Virus record (IMG/VR): IMGVR_UViG_3300007734_000555
Location: 1 to 30,061 of that record
Source of the DNA: a virus
DNA: 30,061 bases
Reading direction: 5' to 3' (one strand)
Every line of letters begins with the position of its first letter. The first letter of the stretch is position 1. The notes under the pieces are model-generated. The model was not told where the DNA came from. It did no database searches and saw only the letters and a program-made list of their open reading frames with translations. The translations under genes and the position numbers were made by a program. Positions 20,420 through 29,546 of the stretch are shown here, piece after piece.

Positions 20420-21739
20420 TTAAAGTTTTCCAGCGTCACGAAGAGCTTTTTCAGCTTGTGATCTAGTTACTGTAACGCCCTTACCCGCATTAAATTGAAT
20501 AACAGAATCAATTTTCTGCTCTCTACTCATTCCACTTGTTTTTTCTACAGGCTTAGGACTAGGCTTTTCTTCTGTTGGTTTAGCAGATGGAACATTTGGT
20601 GCTTCTGTTCTGCCTTGAGATTGCAAAGCAGTTCTCTTAGCAAGCAACTCTTGTTTTAAACTTTCTTCGGCTCTTATAAGGCTATCAAGAGCACCTTGCA
20701 TTCTTGCAGAGCTATAGAAAGTTGAGGGTGTAGCAATTTGATCTTTTGCTCGCTGTGCATCGTCTTTAGCTTGAACACCTTTAGCGGAATTCAAAACAAA
20801 GTTTACTCGCTCAGTAATTGCCCTTGTAAACTCATCTTTCTTTACTTGATTTCCAACTTCTTGACCACCAAAAACAGGTGGAATAACAGCACCAAGGAAG
20901 TCAAAAGCATTAGATGCAGCATTGAATTTCACATCACCAGATTTAAGTGATTTTGAAAGAGATTCAAGTTGTGTTGAATTAGAAATTTTCTCAAGACTAG
21001 CATCAATCTCTGCAATATCTTTTTGTGATCCAGCAGGAAGATTACCAGCAGTGGCTTGTTGAATGGTTGGTTTTGGTACTGTGCTAGGCTTTTCTTCCCC
21101 AGCAGGAGTCATTGCTTTAAAAGTCAATGGAAATGCTTTTGAAGGGTCTGTAGCGGGTTGTGTAATCATTTGACCACTTGCTTGGTCAAAATAACTGCGA
21201 GGTTTTGACAGCATTTGACCAGCCATATTAGCAGTTGATAATTCAGTAGCAGTAGGCTCTTGACCATTCAAATATTTATTTTCAACACTTTGCAAAATAT
21301 TGATATAACGCTCATCACCAGTAAGTTTGGCGGGTTGTGGCCCTTGCAATGCCTTTAGTGTTTGCGCCTGTTGTAAAGCTAACTTTGATTGAGATTCTTG
21401 TAATGATTTTGCTCTATCAATCAATCCTACTGCAAACTCAGCATCACCAAGATTTGCCGCTTGTTTTGCTGTTGCAATTAAAGATTGTGGGTCAGTTAAA
21501 TCAAGTTGTTGAAGAAATTGATTGCGCTGAGACATCTTCTTCATTTGTGGGTCTTCAATGCCCATAGCACCCGCAATGCCTCGACCTAGTTGGTCAACAC
21601 CAGAGTACAGAGTGGCACGTGCCGCAGCACCTGGATCCATCTGTGCCAATGCAATGCCACGATTCAACGATTGAGTATCACGTTGCTCACCATATTGTTC
21701 AGGAGTTAGCCCAAAAAGGCTTGGAACGATGTTTGCCAT
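20420..21739 (-). CDS. Virion protein, candidate internal/ejection protein
   Basis: 439 residues, soluble and largely helical, rich in A, Q, S and K. The start MANIVPSLFGLTPEQYGEQR and the repeated helices with QLDLTDPQSLIATAKQAANL are typical of structural proteins in uncultured podoviruses by recall. The C-terminal 80 residues contain a disordered P/K/E linker (KPTEEKPSPKPVEKTSG). Next to the 820- and 753-residue proteins; together they may form the ejection apparatus. Confidence 0.6.
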   Translation of the reverse strand: MANIVPSLFGLTPEQYGEQRDTQSLNRGIALAQMDPGAAARATLYSGVDQLGRGIAGAMGIEDPQMKKMSQRNQFLQQLDLTDPQSLIATAKQAANLGDAEFAVGLIDRAKSLQESQSKLALQQAQTLKALQGPQPAKLTGDERYINILQSVENKYLNGQEPTATELSTANMAGQMLSKPRSYFDQASGQMITQPATDPSKAFPLTFKAMTPAGEEKPSTVPKPTIQQATAGNLPAGSQKDIAEIDASLEKISNSTQLESLSKSLKSGDVKFNAASNAFDFLGAVIPPVFGGQEVGNQVKKDEFTRAITERVNFVLNSAKGVQAKDDAQRAKDQIATPSTFYSSARMQGALDSLIRAEESLKQELLAKRTALQSQGRTEAPNVPSAKPTEEKPSPKPVEKTSGMSREQKIDSVIQFNAGKGVTVTRSQAEKALRDAGKL

Positions 21740-21748
21740 GATTTATCC

Positions 21749-24211
21749 TTATGATGCGGTAAAGTATGGGTTTAAAGCAGCGTAGGGGTTTGCTGCAGAA
21801 AAGTCCCAATTAGCTGGTGCTGCTCCAAGGAAACCACCTAAAACAGAACCCCAAGCCGAGCCTGGTTGACCCGCTGCTATCGCTGCTTGTGCCCAAGGAT
21901 TAGTAGTGGCATTTGCACTTGTTGTTAATGCACCCGCTGCTTGTGCTCCCGTAATACCAAGTCGTCCTGCATTAGCACCAGCAGTTGCTTGAGTATTTGC
22001 CAATGAAATTGATGTAGCAAAGGGTTGTTGAGCCGCAGTCTCAATTGCTTGAACTTGTGCCATAGCTGCCGTATAGGGGTCATAGGCGGCTTTTTGACCT
22101 GCATAATAGCTACCCAAATTAGTAGCTCCTTGAGTGAAAAGAGACCCTCCAAGTGCTAGTCTCTCTTTTTCAAGTGCTTGTTGTTTAGCTAGTGCATCTA
22201 TACCAAACTGTTGGCCTTCAATTCCAAGTTTCTGACCTGCTCCAATTAGGGTAGAGCCAAACTGTTGTCCTTCTATACCAAGTTTCTGGCCTGTTCCAAA
22301 CAATCCCGCACCAAACAAAACATCTTTTTGTCCCGCTTGTTGTGCTGCAGCCGCTAATTCAGCTTCTTGTTTAGCACGAGCGTTATACAAAGCCTGTAGT
22401 TCAGGAGTAGTAGCACCATAAGAGCCGCCTTGAGCCACAGAAAGACCACCACGGCCTTGTTGTTGCAGTTTGTTTTGCAGAGTAGCTAACTCTAACTCTC
22501 TGCCTGGTTGCAACAAAGCCATCTGTTGATTCAGATAGTTTTGTGCTACTTGTTCAGGAGATTGAGCAATGTACTTACCTCCAAGAGCAGTTAAAGCCTG
22601 ACTTTCTGGAGATAAAGTTAAATAACCAGTACCAAGAGCTGTTAAATCCTTGCTTTGTTGTGATAGAGGTAAATATTGATTAGCAATTTCAGCCAAACGA
22701 GGATCAGTTTTAGCATCCAATAATCCTTGACCTAATTTAAATAAACTTTGTGCGCCAGTTTGAAGAGGAGCATATTGTGCTTGTGCGCCTTCTGCTTGTG
22801 TTAAACCTGCATTTGCCAAAGCCGCTAATCTATCTTGTTGGGCTTTAGCTTCTGGACTTAGATTGTAATTAGCATCAATCATTCGACCCGTTACAGGATC
22901 AAATGCAAAGTTAGAAGTACCAAACCTAGTAGTCATCCCAATGGGACGGAATTGACTAGCTAAAACTGCTTGATCTGTTGCAGTTTGAATCTTTTGAGCC
23001 GCAGCAGTCGCTGCCGCCCTAGACTCAGCAGATTGAGCAACACTTCCCGCAGTGCTAAGAAGGCCGCTACCTATTTGTGCTATCTGCGCTACTGATAAAC
23101 CTGCAGAAGCCAAAGAAGCTATTTGAGCCGCAGTTAATCCCGTTGCCGCAGTTGTAGCTGCTGTTGCCGCATTGGCTGCTGTTGCCGCAGTAGCTGCAGT
23201 AGTTGCAGTAGTTGCAGTAGTTGCAGTAGTTGCCGCAGCCGCATTTGCTGCAATTTCAGCCGCAGTTAGTCCACCTACTGCTGATGATGCCGCAAACTCT
23301 GCTCCTGACAAGCCTAAAGCAGCCGCTTCTGCAGCCGTTAGACCTAATCCTGCCGCCTCTGCCGCTGTTATTGCCGTTGTTGCTGTACCAGCAGTAGTAG
23401 CCAATAATCCAGAAGCATCTAAACCTAAGTAAGCACCACCAGCAATTAAGGCGGCTTTTACCCAACTAGGAACATTTGAGCTAGAAGCTGCAGTTGTGTA
23501 GAAAATGGGCTTACCAGTAGCATCAAAATTAACACGATAGCCAGTGTTTCCTTTACCAGAAAATGTCCCACCAAAAGCATTACCAGTTTGACGTTCACCA
23601 TAAGTATTGGGAACTGCTTGACCTGTTACCTTGTTGCCAAAACCTCCACCTGGCAATGCTCCAAACTGGTTAATATCAGTAATGCCGATACCAGCCAAAA
23701 TAGTAGCCATGTCAGTTGCATTGGCTTCCGCAGAACCTTGACCTTGACCCGTCCATTTATCTATATTACCTTGAGCTAAGATTTGACCCTTGATGTTAGA
23801 TATATTGGAATTGGTTAACTCAAGTTGTGCGGCTTCCTTAAATTGAGCAAATTCAGCAGGTTCAATCGTGCTACCAAATAATCTAGTCCATTCATCAACT
23901 ACTGCTTGCGACTCAGGTGCTCTACCTAACACTTGTTGATACAGATCAGCAATTGTTGTAGGGGCGGTAGTAGCCGCAGTGGTAGTAGCGGCAGTAGTAG
24001 CCGCAGTTGTAGCAGCAGTAGTAGCCGCAGTATTTCCAGAACCTGTTAGCAAGGATGCACGTTGTGCTATCTCAGGAGCAGCCGCAGTTTTAAACTGTGC
24101 CAATTCAGTATCGTCAACATAATCGCCAAATACGCTTTTCCAGTAGGCTAATCCCTCTGGCTCTGCTGGGCGACCTAGCACCTGCTGATAAATGTCATTT
24201 ACTGTTGGCAT
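21749..24211 (-). CDS. Repeat-rich virion protein, DUF4214-like repeats
   Basis: 820 residues. The first part holds two related units of about 45 residues, each with (D/N)(I/L)YQQVLGR (8-14 and about 90-97) and E-AQFK, like DUF4214 repeats. Between them and further on are Ala/Thr tracts (TAATTAATTAATTAATTT type), then a hydrophobic Ala/Gly-rich region (LTAAEAAGLGLTAAEAAALG). Near residues 630-690 GQKLGIEGQQFG is repeated. Alanine content is very high. Probably a virion/ejection protein; the tail-fibre side cannot be ruled out. Confidence 0.65.
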   Translation of the reverse strand: MPTVNDIYQQVLGRPAEPEGLAYWKSVFGDYVDDTELAQFKTAAAPEIAQRASLLTGSGNTAATTAATTAATTAATTTAATTAPTTIADLYQQVLGRAPESQAVVDEWTRLFGSTIEPAEFAQFKEAAQLELTNSNISNIKGQILAQGNIDKWTGQGQGSAEANATDMATILAGIGITDINQFGALPGGGFGNKVTGQAVPNTYGERQTGNAFGGTFSGKGNTGYRVNFDATGKPIFYTTAASSSNVPSWVKAALIAGGAYLGLDASGLLATTAGTATTAITAAEAAGLGLTAAEAAALGLSGAEFAASSAVGGLTAAEIAANAAAATTATTATTATTAATAATAANAATAATTAATGLTAAQIASLASAGLSVAQIAQIGSGLLSTAGSVAQSAESRAAATAAAQKIQTATDQAVLASQFRPIGMTTRFGTSNFAFDPVTGRMIDANYNLSPEAKAQQDRLAALANAGLTQAEGAQAQYAPLQTGAQSLFKLGQGLLDAKTDPRLAEIANQYLPLSQQSKDLTALGTGYLTLSPESQALTALGGKYIAQSPEQVAQNYLNQQMALLQPGRELELATLQNKLQQQGRGGLSVAQGGSYGATTPELQALYNARAKQEAELAAAAQQAGQKDVLFGAGLFGTGQKLGIEGQQFGSTLIGAGQKLGIEGQQFGIDALAKQQALEKERLALGGSLFTQGATNLGSYYAGQKAAYDPYTAAMAQVQAIETAAQQPFATSISLANTQATAGANAGRLGITGAQAAGALTTSANATTNPWAQAAIAAGQPGSAWGSVLGGFLGAAPANWDFSAANPYAALNPYFTAS
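22196..22290 (-). repeat. Coding repeat GQKLGIEGQQFG
   Basis: Two adjacent copies of the encoded peptide GQKLGIEGQQFG, in the 820-residue protein, with matching DNA (plus strand contains CCAAACTGTTG and CCAAGTTTCTG twice). Recent internal duplication. Confidence 0.55.
23185..23240 (-). repeat. 9-base tandem repeat (Ala-Thr-Thr)
   Basis: TTGCAGTAG (plus strand) repeats several times without gaps. It encodes repeated Ala-Thr-Thr. Such perfect short repeats gain and lose units by slippage in frame. Confidence 0.6.
23960..24030 (-). repeat. Second Ala-Thr repeat tract
   Basis: Repeated GTAGTAGCCGCAG-like units, 12 bases apart, encode Thr-Ala-Ala-Thr runs between the two DUF4214-like units. Imperfect copies show older expansion than the tract at 23185. 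Confidence 0.5.
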
Positions 24212-24229
24212 TGTTTTTTCTCCTGTGTA

Positions 24230-24253
24230 GTTCTACTTAATTAAAGATAGAAC
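24230..24253. repeat. Inverted repeat GTTCTA/TAGAAC between tail genes
   Basis: Perfect six-base arms with a 12-base loop containing TTAATTAA. The leftward message would form this hairpin just upstream of the AGGAG of the 820-residue gene. Read rightward it is followed by five T, but no rightward genes are here. Confidence 0.4.
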
Positions 24254-24256
24254 TTT

Positions 24257-24514
24257 TTATGCTCGTGCCGCTTCAGCCGCAGCCTGTGCCGCTTGATAGG
24301 CTGCAACCACTTCAGCAGTCCAAGCCGCATTGCAGATTGCAACTACATTAGCGGGGATGCCTGTTAGGTCTTGTGCGGGTGTTAGGCTTGAACGATGGTA
24401 AGTTTGGCTGATTTGATTGCCATCTTCCATGATGCGTGTTGCCTCACGATAGAAAACTGTGCCATTTTCTTCAACAAGAATTTGGTCAATAGTTGTGGTT
24501 TTAGTAAGTGACAT
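24257..24514 (-). CDS. Small tail-associated protein
   Basis: 85 residues with an N-terminal beta part (TIDQILVEENGTVFYREATR, IMEDGNQISQTYHR), then an Ala-rich helical end (AAYQAAQAAAEAARA). The pattern is frequent next to phage tail-fibre genes, to my recall, and may be a virion or fibre-assembly protein. The start has an AAGGAAAA site. No function is established. Confidence 0.65.
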   Translation of the reverse strand: MSLTKTTTIDQILVEENGTVFYREATRIMEDGNQISQTYHRSSLTPAQDLTGIPANVVAICNAAWTAEVVAAYQAAQAAAEAARA

Positions 24515-24522
24515 AATTTTCC

Positions 24523-26808
24523 TTATGTGGTTGTTTGATAGGTAATTGAACCTTGTATGCTTGTACTATTTGCAAAAACAGTCACGCTATTATTTATAGA
24601 TGTTGTTGATGCAGTTGTTCCAGAGAAAAACAGGCTAGAACTACCTGACCCTCCCCTAAGACAAAGTGAATAAACAGATGTTGCAATGCTGGCAAAATAT
24701 GTTAAGCATCCACTTACGTCATTTGCATAAGTTGGATTGTTTATTGCAAATGGCAATCCACTAATATTTGTTGTGCTTCCTGTTCCAAGAACATCTATGC
24801 CTATGTTAAATTGTAGAGTAACTATATTACCAACTTTTGTATAAGTACCCCACCTTCCAGTATAGGTAGCATTTCCACCAATATTAGGTGTCCAAGTTCC
24901 TTCCTCATAGTCATCTAGCGTATTAGCGTCTGATGATGCTGATTGAGTTGCGGGGAATGTAATGCCTGAACCATCTGTTGATGGCGTTGCAGTTCCTACT
25001 GCAATACAACCTGTAGCACCAATAGCCGCAAGTTGTGTAGTTCCTTGAATATTTGAACCTGTAAAGAATTTAAATCCTTTGTTACCCGCATGACTATTTG
25101 TAAATATCAACTCACTATTTGCACCCGCACTATCTCTATATATTAACGCCCCATAAGTCGCACCACCTAACTGTATGCTTCCACTATTGGCGTTATCCGA
25201 ATTTTTTAATATTGCCGTATATGCACCAACATTTCCCGCTGAACCACCTATTGTTGTTAGCGTACTACCATCAAAAGTTAGATTAGCAGATGCACCAAAT
25301 GCACCAGAATTGTTATATTGAATTTGTGTGTTTACACCCGCAGGTGTTCCACCACCAGAAGCTGCAATCGTAATTGCACCCGCAGAATTGGTAATCGTGA
25401 CGTTTGTTCCCGCAGTCAATGTTGCTTTAGTAAGCGTATTTCCTGTGCTATTACCAATTAACAGTTGACCATCTGTGTAGGAAGTCTGTCCTGTACCGCC
25501 ATTAGCTACTGGTAAAGCAGTACCTGAGTAGGTCATTGCCAATGTGCCAGATGTGGTAATTGGTGAGCCTGAGACACTAAAGACACTTGGGACTGTAGCC
25601 GCAACGCTAGTGACAGTTCCAGAGCCACCAGCAGAAGCTGCAATAGTTTGATTAGGCCATGTGCCAGTAACAGTTATGTTTGATCCCGCAACAATGCTAG
25701 GAGTTGTTGTTCCTGTTCCACCATTGGCAACAGGAAGTGTTCCAGTAACACCAGTAGACAAAGGCAAACCAGTTGCATTAGTCAACGTTGCGCTTGTTGG
25801 TGTTCCCAAGATAGGAGTAACTAGAGTAGGAGAAGTAGCAAATACATTAGCACCAGTTCCTGTTTCATCAGTCAAAGCTGCTAAAAGATTAGCAGAACTA
25901 AAAGAACCAAGAGATGTAGCATTACCAGTAGAAGTAATAGCACCAGTAAGGTTAGCATTTGTCGTTACATTACCCGCAGTCAAACCAGAAGCAGTACCTG
26001 TGATGTTTGTTCCAACCAAAGCGGAAGGAGTACCCAAAGCGGGTGTCACCAGTGTTGGCGAGTTTGACAACACTACATTACCAGTACCAGTAGAAGAAGT
26101 TACACCAGTACCACCATTTGCAACAGGCAGAGTGCCTGTAATGTCGGCAGTAGATAGGCTTACTGCATCCCATGAAGCATTTGTGCCATCAGTTTGTAGA
26201 TACTTGTTTGCGTTACCTGTTTGGCTAGGCAAAAGGTTATTCAGACCACCTGCGGCAGTAGAAGCACCCGTACCGCCATCAGCTACTGCTAAATCGGTAA
26301 TACCTGAGATTGAGCCACCAGTGATGGTTGCGCTAGAAGATGTGATTGGGCCTGTAACACCCGCAGTAGCCGTAACAGCACCTGTCAGAGTTGAAGTACC
26401 TGTGACTGCCAATGTAGTGCTTGCAGTGATTGCTTTAGCCGCCAAGGTGGTGTTATTGACTGTGGCAGTTCCTGTAGCCGCACCAATGTTTACAGCAGTA
26501 GCCGCACCAAATGCGTTTACAGTTGTAGATACAGTGTTAAAAACACCTTGTGTTGCAGTGCCAACAATGTCACCAGTTGTATCGTCAATTGTGACTGCAC
26601 TGTTTTGAATGATCTTGCCAGTGGTTGAATCAAACCTAGCAATGGCGTTATCGGTGCTAGAAGCCGCACCATCCGTCTTAGTTGCAACAGCAATCTGAAT
26701 GTTATTAAATTCAGTATCAATCTCAGTACCTTTGACAATCTTTAAAGGATTGCCAGGCGATAGGTTATCTTTGGTAGCGAAATTGGTACTTTTTGTATAA
26801 TTTGACAA
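24523..26808 (-). CDS. Tail fibre / receptor-binding protein
   Basis: 761 residues. The N-terminus (FATKDNLSPGNPLKIVKGTE) is a virion-binding type. The shaft holds repeats of LPVANGGTG or VADGGTG (four copies) and SPTLVTPxLGTP (two copies), typical of phage fibre shafts. The end begins DDYEEGTWTPNIG and YTKVGNIVTLQF, a C-terminal head seen in receptor-binding tips. The start is TTG, supported by AAGGAG seven to eight bases upstream, in the end of the HNH gene. The long plus-strand ORF opposite the shaft is a shadow of repeats. Confidence 0.85.
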   Translation of the reverse strand: MSNYTKSTNFATKDNLSPGNPLKIVKGTEIDTEFNNIQIAVATKTDGAASSTDNAIARFDSTTGKIIQNSAVTIDDTTGDIVGTATQGVFNTVSTTVNAFGAATAVNIGAATGTATVNNTTLAAKAITASTTLAVTGTSTLTGAVTATAGVTGPITSSSATITGGSISGITDLAVADGGTGASTAAGGLNNLLPSQTGNANKYLQTDGTNASWDAVSLSTADITGTLPVANGGTGVTSSTGTGNVVLSNSPTLVTPALGTPSALVGTNITGTASGLTAGNVTTNANLTGAITSTGNATSLGSFSSANLLAALTDETGTGANVFATSPTLVTPILGTPTSATLTNATGLPLSTGVTGTLPVANGGTGTTTPSIVAGSNITVTGTWPNQTIAASAGGSGTVTSVAATVPSVFSVSGSPITTSGTLAMTYSGTALPVANGGTGQTSYTDGQLLIGNSTGNTLTKATLTAGTNVTITNSAGAITIAASGGGTPAGVNTQIQYNNSGAFGASANLTFDGSTLTTIGGSAGNVGAYTAILKNSDNANSGSIQLGGATYGALIYRDSAGANSELIFTNSHAGNKGFKFFTGSNIQGTTQLAAIGATGCIAVGTATPSTDGSGITFPATQSASSDANTLDDYEEGTWTPNIGGNATYTGRWGTYTKVGNIVTLQFNIGIDVLGTGSTTNISGLPFAINNPTYANDVSGCLTYFASIATSVYSLCLRGGSGSSSLFFSGTTASTTSINNSVTVFANSTSIQGSITYQTTT

Positions 26809-26810
26809 GA

Positions 26811-27347
26811 TTATTCTCCTTGTGTCAGATAAGCTAACAACATTTCAAGCTCTTGTATAGACGCATAACCTTTTATGCGATTTGCCTTCCAAGAAATAAT
26901 TTGAATGTTATCTGGTGTATAGCCTTTAGTTGAATCTATACGATCAATACTTGGACTTGTTTCTCTAAAACCTGCATTGTTAAATTCAAGTTTCATTCCA
27001 AAAATAGGGCAACAACCATCTTTGGGATAAATTGATTTTACATCTTCAATAGTAATTGTATGCTCACGATGCTTATCCTTTGCACGTTGTTTTGATGCGT
27101 TAATTAGCATTTGTAAACGATAGTCAAAGTTTTGGCGACGATTACGTTGATATGTTCTTGAATATTCAAGACCTTCTTGATAATTTTCAGCTCTACGTTT
27201 TTTTTGATAAGCCACATCACAGGGGCTACATTTATATTGCAAACCATCGGGAGCTGCTTTATTTTTAGTAAATTCAGAGAATGGCTTTTCTTCTTTACAA
27301 CTATTGCAAATTTTTGTAAATTGAGCAAGTTTTAAGACATTTGACAT
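26811..27347 (-). CDS. HNH endonuclease with zinc ribbon
   Basis: 178 residues. CNSCKEEKPFSEFTKN (14-29) and CSPC (41-44) form a zinc ribbon. A basic linker follows, and then the nuclease part: CPIFG, PSIDRIDSTKGYTPDN and WKANRIKG, as in phage HNH/endonuclease VII-like homing enzymes. It stands between nozzle-like and tail-fibre genes, has its own ATG, and its end contains the fibre gene's ribosome-binding site. Likely a selfish mobile gene; it does not interrupt its neighbours. Confidence 0.85.
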   Translation of the reverse strand: MSNVLKLAQFTKICNSCKEEKPFSEFTKNKAAPDGLQYKCSPCDVAYQKKRRAENYQEGLEYSRTYQRNRRQNFDYRLQMLINASKQRAKDKHREHTITIEDVKSIYPKDGCCPIFGMKLEFNNAGFRETSPSIDRIDSTKGYTPDNIQIISWKANRIKGYASIQELEMLLAYLTQGE

Positions 27348-27357
27348 GGTTTACCTC

Positions 27358-28902
27358 TTACCCTATTTTGCCATCTTTGGCTTGAATTTCAATCTTTTGC
27401 AGAGAAAATGAAACATTATTGATCGTTGTTTCATAACCAGTTTGAACAATCTTACCTGCACCAGAAGCATTGGCAGAAAGAGTCTTAATTGGCACGCCAC
27501 TTGTATATTCAGCAATGTTGTACTCACCAATGCCATACTCGTAGCTAACTTGTGTTGGGATATAGATGTTTTCTGATTGATAAGCACCAGAGTAGTCAAA
27601 ACCCCACTTGATCGTTAAATACTGATTCGATCCACCAATCACAATAGCAGTAACAGATTTCAAAATAGAAATCTGGTTAGGGTTTCCTAAGTCGGCATTG
27701 TTTGTGTAGTACGAGAATCGGTATGTAGATGCGTCATCAAGATAAGTTCCATACTTACCAATATATCCGTTCTTACCAATATATAAGTCACCATTACGCA
27801 AAGAGCGCAAGGCAGTAGGAGCAATTGAGTCCCATTTCGTTACACGAGAAGCACCATCTTGCAAAGATTGTTTGGTATCGAAACAGTAAACTTGGAATGT
27901 TGTAGGCAAAACTAGCAGATAAAAGGCTTCTTTTTCTGAGTAAACAGACTTCAGATTAGCCAGTGTCTCACCCGCCAATGATGAATTTAGGTCAAAACGA
28001 ACATTCTTAGACAAGTCTCGCAAAGGAGCAGACTTCTCTTGAATAGTTCTCATCAAAGAGCGAACACCTGAATCTGACAAGAAAATAACATCAGAACCAA
28101 CGCTTTGAATAGTATCTCTTGCGATACAACCAATAGAGCCTATTGTGTCGCTCAGAACAATGGTTGAAGGTGTAGAAGCACCAGAGTAGACAAGAATCTG
28201 TCGTTTACCAAAGATGAATAAGAAATCATTGTGAGCAGCCAAGCCCATCACTTCATCAGCACCATTAGGCCATACACGAGAGACATCCAATGAGCCTGAA
28301 GTACCACCCCCCCATACATGACCTGCAATCAGATCAGAGAAGGTAATCGTTACTTTATCTGTAGAAGTATTAGCTACCCATAAGCGACCAAATGCTGATA
28401 AACAGATGTTTGCTTGAGGAACAGTTGCTACATAACCAGACTTCTCGGAAACTCTGCGATAAGTAGTCGTACTTATAGCGGGGTCATAAATCAAAGGATC
28501 ATGGTCTGTTTGGAAAAAGTATGCAATCCCATTAAGAGTTGCACATTGCCAATTACTAGCAGTAATAGTAGGAGGAGACCCCCCACCACCATAGGTCAAC
28601 TCAGTCACTGCATTAGAAGTGCCAAGTTTGAATATCTTATTGTTTCCAGCAAATAGGATTGTCAGAGTTCCATCAGTCTGGACTAACTCATGGATTACAC
28701 CAACATCATTAGCACCTAGATTGCCAGAAGACGAGTTAACCCTTGACCAACCTTTTCTAGCACCAATACGACCATACTGATCCAAGATGCAATTGGTTGC
28801 AACCAAAGCAAAACCCGCCCCTAAATCAAGGGGAGAATCTTCAGTATTCAGGCCATAAAAGCCTGGTGCTGAGAGACTGTAACTTTGAAGTTGTGAAGCC
28901 AT
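27358..28902 (-). CDS. Tail hub / nozzle protein (gp10- or gp12-like)
   Basis: 514 residues, beta-rich. It opens with SAPGFYGLNTEDSPLDLG and CILDQYGRIGARKGW, the pattern at the start of podovirus tail-tube/stabilisation proteins (P22 gp10, T7 gp12 type) with propeller-like domains (FGRLWVANTSTDKVTITFSD, and FLFIFGKRQILVYSG). It forms the lower tail around the DNA channel. ATG overlaps the adaptor stop by one base. Confidence 0.82.
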   Translation of the reverse strand: MASQLQSYSLSAPGFYGLNTEDSPLDLGAGFALVATNCILDQYGRIGARKGWSRVNSSSGNLGANDVGVIHELVQTDGTLTILFAGNNKIFKLGTSNAVTELTYGGGGSPPTITASNWQCATLNGIAYFFQTDHDPLIYDPAISTTTYRRVSEKSGYVATVPQANICLSAFGRLWVANTSTDKVTITFSDLIAGHVWGGGTSGSLDVSRVWPNGADEVMGLAAHNDFLFIFGKRQILVYSGASTPSTIVLSDTIGSIGCIARDTIQSVGSDVIFLSDSGVRSLMRTIQEKSAPLRDLSKNVRFDLNSSLAGETLANLKSVYSEKEAFYLLVLPTTFQVYCFDTKQSLQDGASRVTKWDSIAPTALRSLRNGDLYIGKNGYIGKYGTYLDDASTYRFSYYTNNADLGNPNQISILKSVTAIVIGGSNQYLTIKWGFDYSGAYQSENIYIPTQVSYEYGIGEYNIAEYTSGVPIKTLSANASGAGKIVQTGYETTINNVSFSLQKIEIQAKDGKIG

Positions 28903-29546
28903 TAGATTGCCACAAAGTTATCTTCAGGATAACGAGTGCTTTCCATTGCAATAGCATCAGAGAGCATTCCTCTAAACAAAGCATAAGCCTCAGAAGAGTT
29001 TGTTCCACCATCTTCACCACGCTCAAGTAAAGCACGAGCATAGGCACTTTGAGAAACCAAGTAGTCTAAAACCTTGACTGAAGTGCTGTCAGATGACAAA
29101 TTAACTTGTGGAATTGTCACTTCAAACTTTAAAGTAAATACTCCATCAGGAATAGGATATAAATCAACCTTTGTGTCGCCACTAGAATCTGCGCCATTAA
29201 AGCAATATTGAGCAGGGATGCCTTTAGCAGGCGTTCCAAAACTCAACTTGCGGTTCATGTCTGAAACTGCAATGTTGCTCAATACAATATTGTTTGTGGT
29301 ATTAAGGGCTTCAGCAATACGAAACTTCTGACCAGTACCAGTTAAAGAATAAGAACTTGTATTGGCAGTAGTCGTAACTGTAACTGTTTGATTTAACACA
29401 TTCCAAGTGTATGTATCTTCAATCTGACGTTTGGCATCATTCACAAACTTGCCAATCAAAGCAGAATAGGTTGTTTCGCCAACAGTAGATACTGTGCTTT
29501 CACGCAAGCGAACTAATACATCGTTAACAAGTTCTAAATAGGTCAT
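28902..29546 (-). CDS. Head-tail adaptor / tail tube protein
   Basis: 214 residues. It starts TYLELVNDVLVRLRE and has an alpha/beta region with FVNDAKRQIEDTYTWNVLN, a known pattern of adaptor proteins (T7 gp11/P22 gp4 type) that connect the portal to the nozzle. The C-terminus is helical (VSQSAYARALLERGEDGGTN). It directly precedes the nozzle gene, as in other podoviruses. Confidence 0.8.
   Translation of the reverse strand: MTYLELVNDVLVRLRESTVSTVGETTYSALIGKFVNDAKRQIEDTYTWNVLNQTVTVTTTANTSSYSLTGTGQKFRIAEALNTTNNIVLSNIAVSDMNRKLSFGTPAKGIPAQYCFNGADSSGDTKVDLYPIPDGVFTLKFEVTIPQVNLSSDSTSVKVLDYLVSQSAYARALLERGEDGGTNSSEAYALFRGMLSDAIAMESTRYPEDNFVAI

Noticed and set aside
23185-23240. CRISPR-like array
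   Set aside because: The repeats are 9-base coding units without spacers, so not CRISPR.
23172-23432. 86-codon plus-strand ORF of Ala/Val repeats
   Set aside because: Antisense of the Ala/Thr repeat tract; open only because of repeat composition.
25661-26608. 315-codon plus-strand ORF opposite the tail fibre shaft
   Set aside because: It is the antisense of repeated Gly/Thr/Val/Ala codons; product is a low-complexity V/P/A string, no ribosome-binding site, and no other plus-strand genes are in this region.
26811-27347. Diversity-generating retroelement near the tail fibre
   Set aside because: No reverse transcriptase, no template/variable repeat pair visible; the adjacent gene is an HNH endonuclease.
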